From Limnomonas spitsbergensis (lineage: Eukaryota > Chlorophyta > Chlorophyceae > Chlamydomonadales): DNA of 64,000 nt. A model generated the notes under the pieces. That model was given only the letters and a program-made list of their open reading frames with translations. It did no database searches and was not told the DNA's origin. Numbering within the stretch: the first letter of the stretch is position 1; every line of letters starts with the position of its first letter. Where the stretch lies: the NCBI GenBank assembly GCA_037349105.1, contig JAYJMM010000009.1, forward strand, positions 434,001-498,000, written 5' to 3'. Position numbers and translations under genes: made by a program. Positions 44,501-50,500 of this stretch are shown in pieces.

Positions 44501-47500
44501 GCGTGTGCATGCCGATATTTTGACATAATTTTGAAGCAGATCAGTGCAGTTTGCGCATCATTTCCGGTGCCTGCTGTCTCAGCATCCTCTAACAGCCGAG
44601 CGTGTGTGTCGAAGATAGCTAGGGACACCTTCATTGGGGAACAATGCTGCCTGCACATCATCTCAGGTGCGTGCTGTGGCCGCAGCATGCAAATATCTAC
44701 GCAAAAGCTCACTGTATACGTGCCAATATTTGAAGTCTCCCATGTCGGGGTGCATTGCTCCCTATATATCACCTCCTGGCCATGGGTTGAGGGTTAAGAA
44801 AGATCCAACTTTAACCCTCTGGGAGTGTGTGGAAGGCCTTGTTTATCTGGTGTGGGTCCCTTACTAATACCGATACTATATATTATAACAATAATGAAAT
44901 CTATAACAAAATCGGGTCGGGATCCCTTCTCTCTCTCATGATTCTTCGCTGTTCCGTTTTAAATTGGTCGGCATTGAAGCTGCTTCCAATCCCGCCACGC
45001 TTCTCCCCGCCCCCCCCCTTGAAGCAGGTCCCAGCATGGCCGGCAAGACCACCTACCTCAAACAGGCGAGCAAAAGTTAACGGCACAGATTCTTCATGCA
45101 ATGCAGAAAGTCTATCTTAAATCTCATCTCGTAAGTTGTTTACGTAAATCTCATTTATATCACGACGAGGACAATTTCCTTGGGCTTCTTCATGGCAGAA
45201 GCTTCCTGTTTGAACCTTTTACTCTGGAAGTATGTAATTTTATAATGGAGAGGGGCAAAAGCTCTATGCTGGGTTTTGTTTTTATTTTTTTTGAGAAAAT
45301 TGGGGTCCTTTATCTTTCAATGCATGATGAAAAGGTAAATCATCTCAAAACTTGGCCAATCATTTAGTCTCCTTTCTAATTTCGTACACGGTGCTCAACT
45401 TAATTTTTTTTGCACCCACGTCATGTTCTATGATTGGGGCTTATCTTCTGCACTCAGGAGTTCATTCCCACGCCACTTGCTTGCGGTTGTGTGTTGACTG
45501 CTTGCCCAGGGGGGTCACTGTTTTTTCGCTCACTGTCCTAGTTTATTTTGTGCTCGTACCGGTTTGCGGGCACCTGTCTCATGTATCAAATGTGATGCTC
45601 CGCCGGACTGTAACAAATTCAAACTTTAAAGCATACAATGCACAGCTGCACTGACACACCACACTCCCAGTAAGAGCGGGATCACACCTGGCTGGTTTCG
45701 CTGAGTTTGGCCAGTTTAGGTACTTCGGTTTCGCACGGTTTCGCAACCTGGGGTCCGACCCTTAGTTTCAGTTCGGTTGGTTTCGCCAAACTGAGCTTCC
45801 ATCAAGAGGGCTTTCTGACGCCGAACCAATCAACCGAAACGGCGAAATGAACTAGGAGTTAATTGGCTCTTAGGAGGCAGGCCACACTCCGTGTCATGGT
45901 GACTCAAACTCGGCTCTTATCCATCCCTTTGTGGGTCGCACTCCTGATTGTTATGGCTCAGGCTCACACTTCTTACCGCGCTTCTCATTCCCTGCTTGTA
46001 AGTCGCACTCCTGGTGGTGCTGGCTCAGGCGGGGTGCTTGGTCCCTTTCCTGAAGACCACTATTGTTTGTTGTGCCCCTGGCTCAGACTCACACCTCTTG
46101 CTGTGCCCCTCATTCCCCGCTTGTAGGTCGCACTCCTGGTGGTGCTGGCTCAGGCGGGGTGTTTTGTCCCAGCGCAGCACATGTCCCTGTGTCCCATTGG
46201 TCAGCTGTTCACACGGATGGGCACCTCGGACAGCATAGAGACCAACAGCAGCAGCTTCATGGTGGAGATGCAGGTGTGACTAGGGGGTCAGGGTTCAGGT
46301 TGTGTCCTGAACCTTAGGTCCACAAACCAGTTAGAGGCACGTCAGACAGTCTAGAGGCAATGGAAAATAACTTTCACCTGAAACATACAGGACACGGCAG
46401 AAATATCGTTCAAAACGCCGGTTCGCTCAGTCTTTAGATCAGGAACGAGCTGGGAAACGCAACATGTGATGCTAACATGCCCACATGCCCACATGCCCAC
46501 ATGCACAAAGGCCCACATGCCCACATGCCCACATGCGCAAAGGCCCAAATGCCCACATGCCCATATGCCCTCATGCCCTCATGCCCTCATGCCCTCATTG
46601 CCTCATGCCCTCATGCCTTCATGCCCTCATGCCCTCATGCCCACATGCCCACATGCACACAGGCCCTCATGCCCTCATGCCCACATGCCCTCATGCCCTC
46701 ATGCCCTCATGCCCACCTGCCCTCATGCTGACATGCCCACATGCCCTCAGGCCCACATGCCCTCATGCCCACATGCCCTCATGCCCACATGCCCACATGC
46801 CCACATGCCCACATGCCCACATGCCCTCATGCCCTCATGCCCTCATGCCCTCATGCCCACATGCCCACATGCCCTCATGCCCTCATGCCCACATTCCCAT
46901 ATGCCATCATGCCCACATGCCCTCATGCCCTCATGCCCTCATGCCCTCATGCCCTCATGCCCTCATGCCCTCATGCCCTCATGCTCACATGCACACAGGC
47001 CCTCATGTCCACATGCCCTCATGCCCTTACGTCCACATGCCCACATGCCCTCATGCCCTCATGCCCTCATGCTCACATGCTGACATGCCCACATGCCTAC
47101 ATGCCCACATGCCCACCAGCCCACATGCCCTTATGTCCACATGCCTACATGCCCTCATGCCCACATGACCACATGCCCACATGCCCTCATGCCCTCATGC
47201 CCACATGCCCTCATGCCCTCATGCCCTCATGCCCTCATGCCCACATGCCCTCATGCCCACATGCCCACATGCCCACATGCCCTCATGCCCTCATGCCCTC
47301 ATGCCCACATGCCCTCATGTCCACATGCCCTCATGCCCTCATGCCCTCATGCCCACATGCCTACATGCTCACATGCCTTCATGTCCTCATGCCCACATGT
47401 CCACATGCCCACACGCCCTCATGCCCTCATGCCCTTACGTCCACATGCCCACATGCCCTCATGCCCTCATGCCCTCATGCCCTCATGCCCACATGCCCAC

Positions 47501-50500
47501 ATGCCCACATGCCCTCATGCCCTCATGCCCTCATGCCCTCATGCCCTCATGCCCTCATGCCCTCATGTCCACATGCCCTCATGCCCTCATGCCCTCATGT
47601 CCACATGCCCTCATGCCCTCATGCCTTCATGCCCTCATGTCCACATGCCCTCATGCCCTCATGTCCACATGCCCTCATGCCCTCATGCCCTCATGTCCAC
47701 ATGCCCTCATGCCCTCATGCCCTCATGCCCACATGCCCTCATGCCCACATACCCTCATGTCCACATGCCCTCATGCCCACATGTCCACATGCCCTCATGC
47801 CCTCATGCCCTCATGCCCTCATGCCCTCATGTCCACATGCCCACATGCCCTCATGCCCTCATGTCCACATGCCCTCATGCCCTCATGCCCTTATGCCCTC
47901 ATGCCCTCATGCCCTTATGCCCACATGTCCTCATGCCGAGCCGCTCAGTTTTATTTAGGGGCTCGTTGACAAGCTAGGCCGCGCAGCCTCTACTGCCAAC
48001 ATGCCCACATACACTGTCTAGGAAAATACCTTCAACACTATACCCGTAGGAGAAGGAGCACAAACTTCAGAATGCCGGACCTGGCAGCCTGGTCCTTATT
48101 GACGAGCTAGGCCATACAACCTGTAATGCTGACAAGCCCACTTGCTCACCAGGAAAATACCTTTCACCTCCAAACCTTAAACCCTACACCCTACACTCTA
48201 CACCCGCAGGAGATGGCACACATCATTCAGAACGCTAGACCTGGCAGCCTGGTCCTTATTGACGAGCTAGGCCGCGCAACCTCCACTGCCCACATGCCCA
48301 CAAGCCCACAAGCCCACTTGCTCACCAGGGAAAACGCCTTAAATCTTCCACCCGCAGGAGATGGCACACATCCTTCAGAACGCCGGCCCTGGCAGCCTGG
48401 TCCTGATTGACGAGCTAGGCCGCGCAACCTCCACTGCTGACGGGGTGGCCATCGCCTGGGCCGTCGCGGAGCGCTTAGCAGACGTGGGCTGTGGAACACT
48501 TCTCGCCACACATTTCAGACAGTTGGCAGGCCTGGCAGCATTCCACCCTTGTATCAGGGTGTGGGAGCTGCAGGTATGAACTTGGGGTTTAGGGTTTAGC
48601 CAGGCTGTCATAGGCTGTGCAACCCTGCTGGCCACACACTTCAGACAGCTGGCAGGCCTGGCAGCGTTCCACCCTTGCATCAGGGTGTGGGAGCTGCAGG
48701 TGGGAACTTAGGGTTAAACTGAGCCCTGAACCCTAAAGCTCTGAATCAGGGTGTGGAAGTTGCCGTTGGAAGCTTAGGATTTGGCACTTTTGCTGAGCCC
48801 TTACGCATAAAGCCTTAAGCCTAAACCCTTCATTCGGAATCCTCACCTCCGGGTGTGGTAGCTACAGGTGGGTGCTAAGGGGTCAGCTTAACCCTGAAAC
48901 CCTGAATCAGGCGCATATGTAGCTGATTCAGGGTATGTAGCTAAATTTCCCATACAATTAACACTTCCATGTTTCTTGGTCTGAAGACCGGCCGGACTTC
49001 AGGCGCAGCCTGCAGACGCAATGTAGCTGACTTGTAGCAGAAGTGCACCAAAGCAATCACTGCAGAATAATGTAGGCACGTTTGTACCCTGCCTTCCAGG
49101 TTTCCCTGTCTGATGACTGGCTGGACTTGAGGCACAGCTTGCAACCGCAATGTACCGGTAGCTGAATATTGGCTGAATTGTATCCAAATTAACACTTCCA
49201 GGTTTCCCTGTGTAATGTACTGGTAGCTGAATAGTGGCTGAATTGTATCCAAACCAACACTGCCAGGTTTCCCTGTGTAATGTACTGGTAGCTGAATAGT
49301 AGCTGAATTGCATTCAAACCAACACTTCCAGGTTTCCCTGTGTAATGTACTGGTAGCTGAATAGTAGCTGAATCGCATTCAAACCAACACTTCCAGGTTT
49401 CCCTGTGTAATGTACTGGTAGCTGAATAGTAGCTGAATTGCATTCAAACCAACACTTCCAGGTTTCCCTGTGTAATGTACTGGTAGCTGAATAGTAGCTG
49501 AATTGCATTCAAACCAACACTTCCAGGTTTCCCTGTGTTATGTACTGGTAGCTGAATAGTAGCTGAATTGCATTCAAACCAACACTTCCAGGTTTCCCTT
49601 TCTGATGACCGGCTAGACTTCAGGCGCAGCCTGCAACCGGCCGACAGCCTCACCTACAGCCACTACGGCCTGGATGCCGCGCGTCGCCTGGGCATGCCCG
49701 ACACGGTCATGAAAGAGGCAGCCAGGTGATATGTTTTATTTTGTCTGTTTGCAGCTCCCACTCCATTCCCCCCCCATCCCCTTTTCCATACCTTGAAGAC
49801 ACACTCTTTTTCCCAGCTCCTTCCCTTCCCCTCGCCAGCAAGGTGGCTGCGTTGCATGAGGAATTGAGGAGGCACACCACAACAACACGCTGGCACGTGC
49901 CCCTCCCGCTTTCTGCACTTTGCACACACCGGTATCCTCTTTTTCCTGGTAGCCTCTTTCTCTTTTTCCCCTCGCCAGCAAGGTGGCTGCGTTGCATGAA
50001 GTACTGAGGAGGCACAGCGCAACAACACGCTGGCACGTGCCCCTCCTTGCATTCAGCACTTTGCACACACCGGTATCCTCTTTTTCCCCCTAGCACACAT
50101 CTAGATCCTTTTGTCCGAGTGGCACGATCACTGCCCCTTGAGTGGCACATTGTTACATTGGCTTCAGAGCCCCTTCCCGCTTGCTCCACTTTGAACACAC
50201 CAGTATCAATCCAGCATCTTGGTGGCCAAGCTTTATTTAACACTTAACCCTCAACCCTAAACCCTATACCCTAAACCCTAAACCCTAGGCTTTCTGCAAT
50301 TTGCACACACTGGTATCCCGATGGCCAAGCATTGTTTAAGCAGGGCCCAGAGGTGCAACGTCATTAACATATCGGCATCCTCTCTTTCCCGGTGTCCTCT
50401 TTCCTTCTCCTGAGCCAACAGGGTAGGCGCACTGGTGGAGGACACAGAGCGCAGCCTTGAGAATCTTGCCATGTGTTGCGGATGCATACCCCCTGGCGCC

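Noticed and set aside
46466..47977. Met/Pro/Cys/His-rich ORFs up to 405 residues
   Set aside because: The 8-bp unit gives a 24-base codon cycle open in all + frames; it lies within MSH4 intron 15.
48941..49653. Overlapping minus-strand ORFs (YSATSTLHRETW repeats)
   Set aside because: Complement of the 65-bp acceptor-edge minisatellite.
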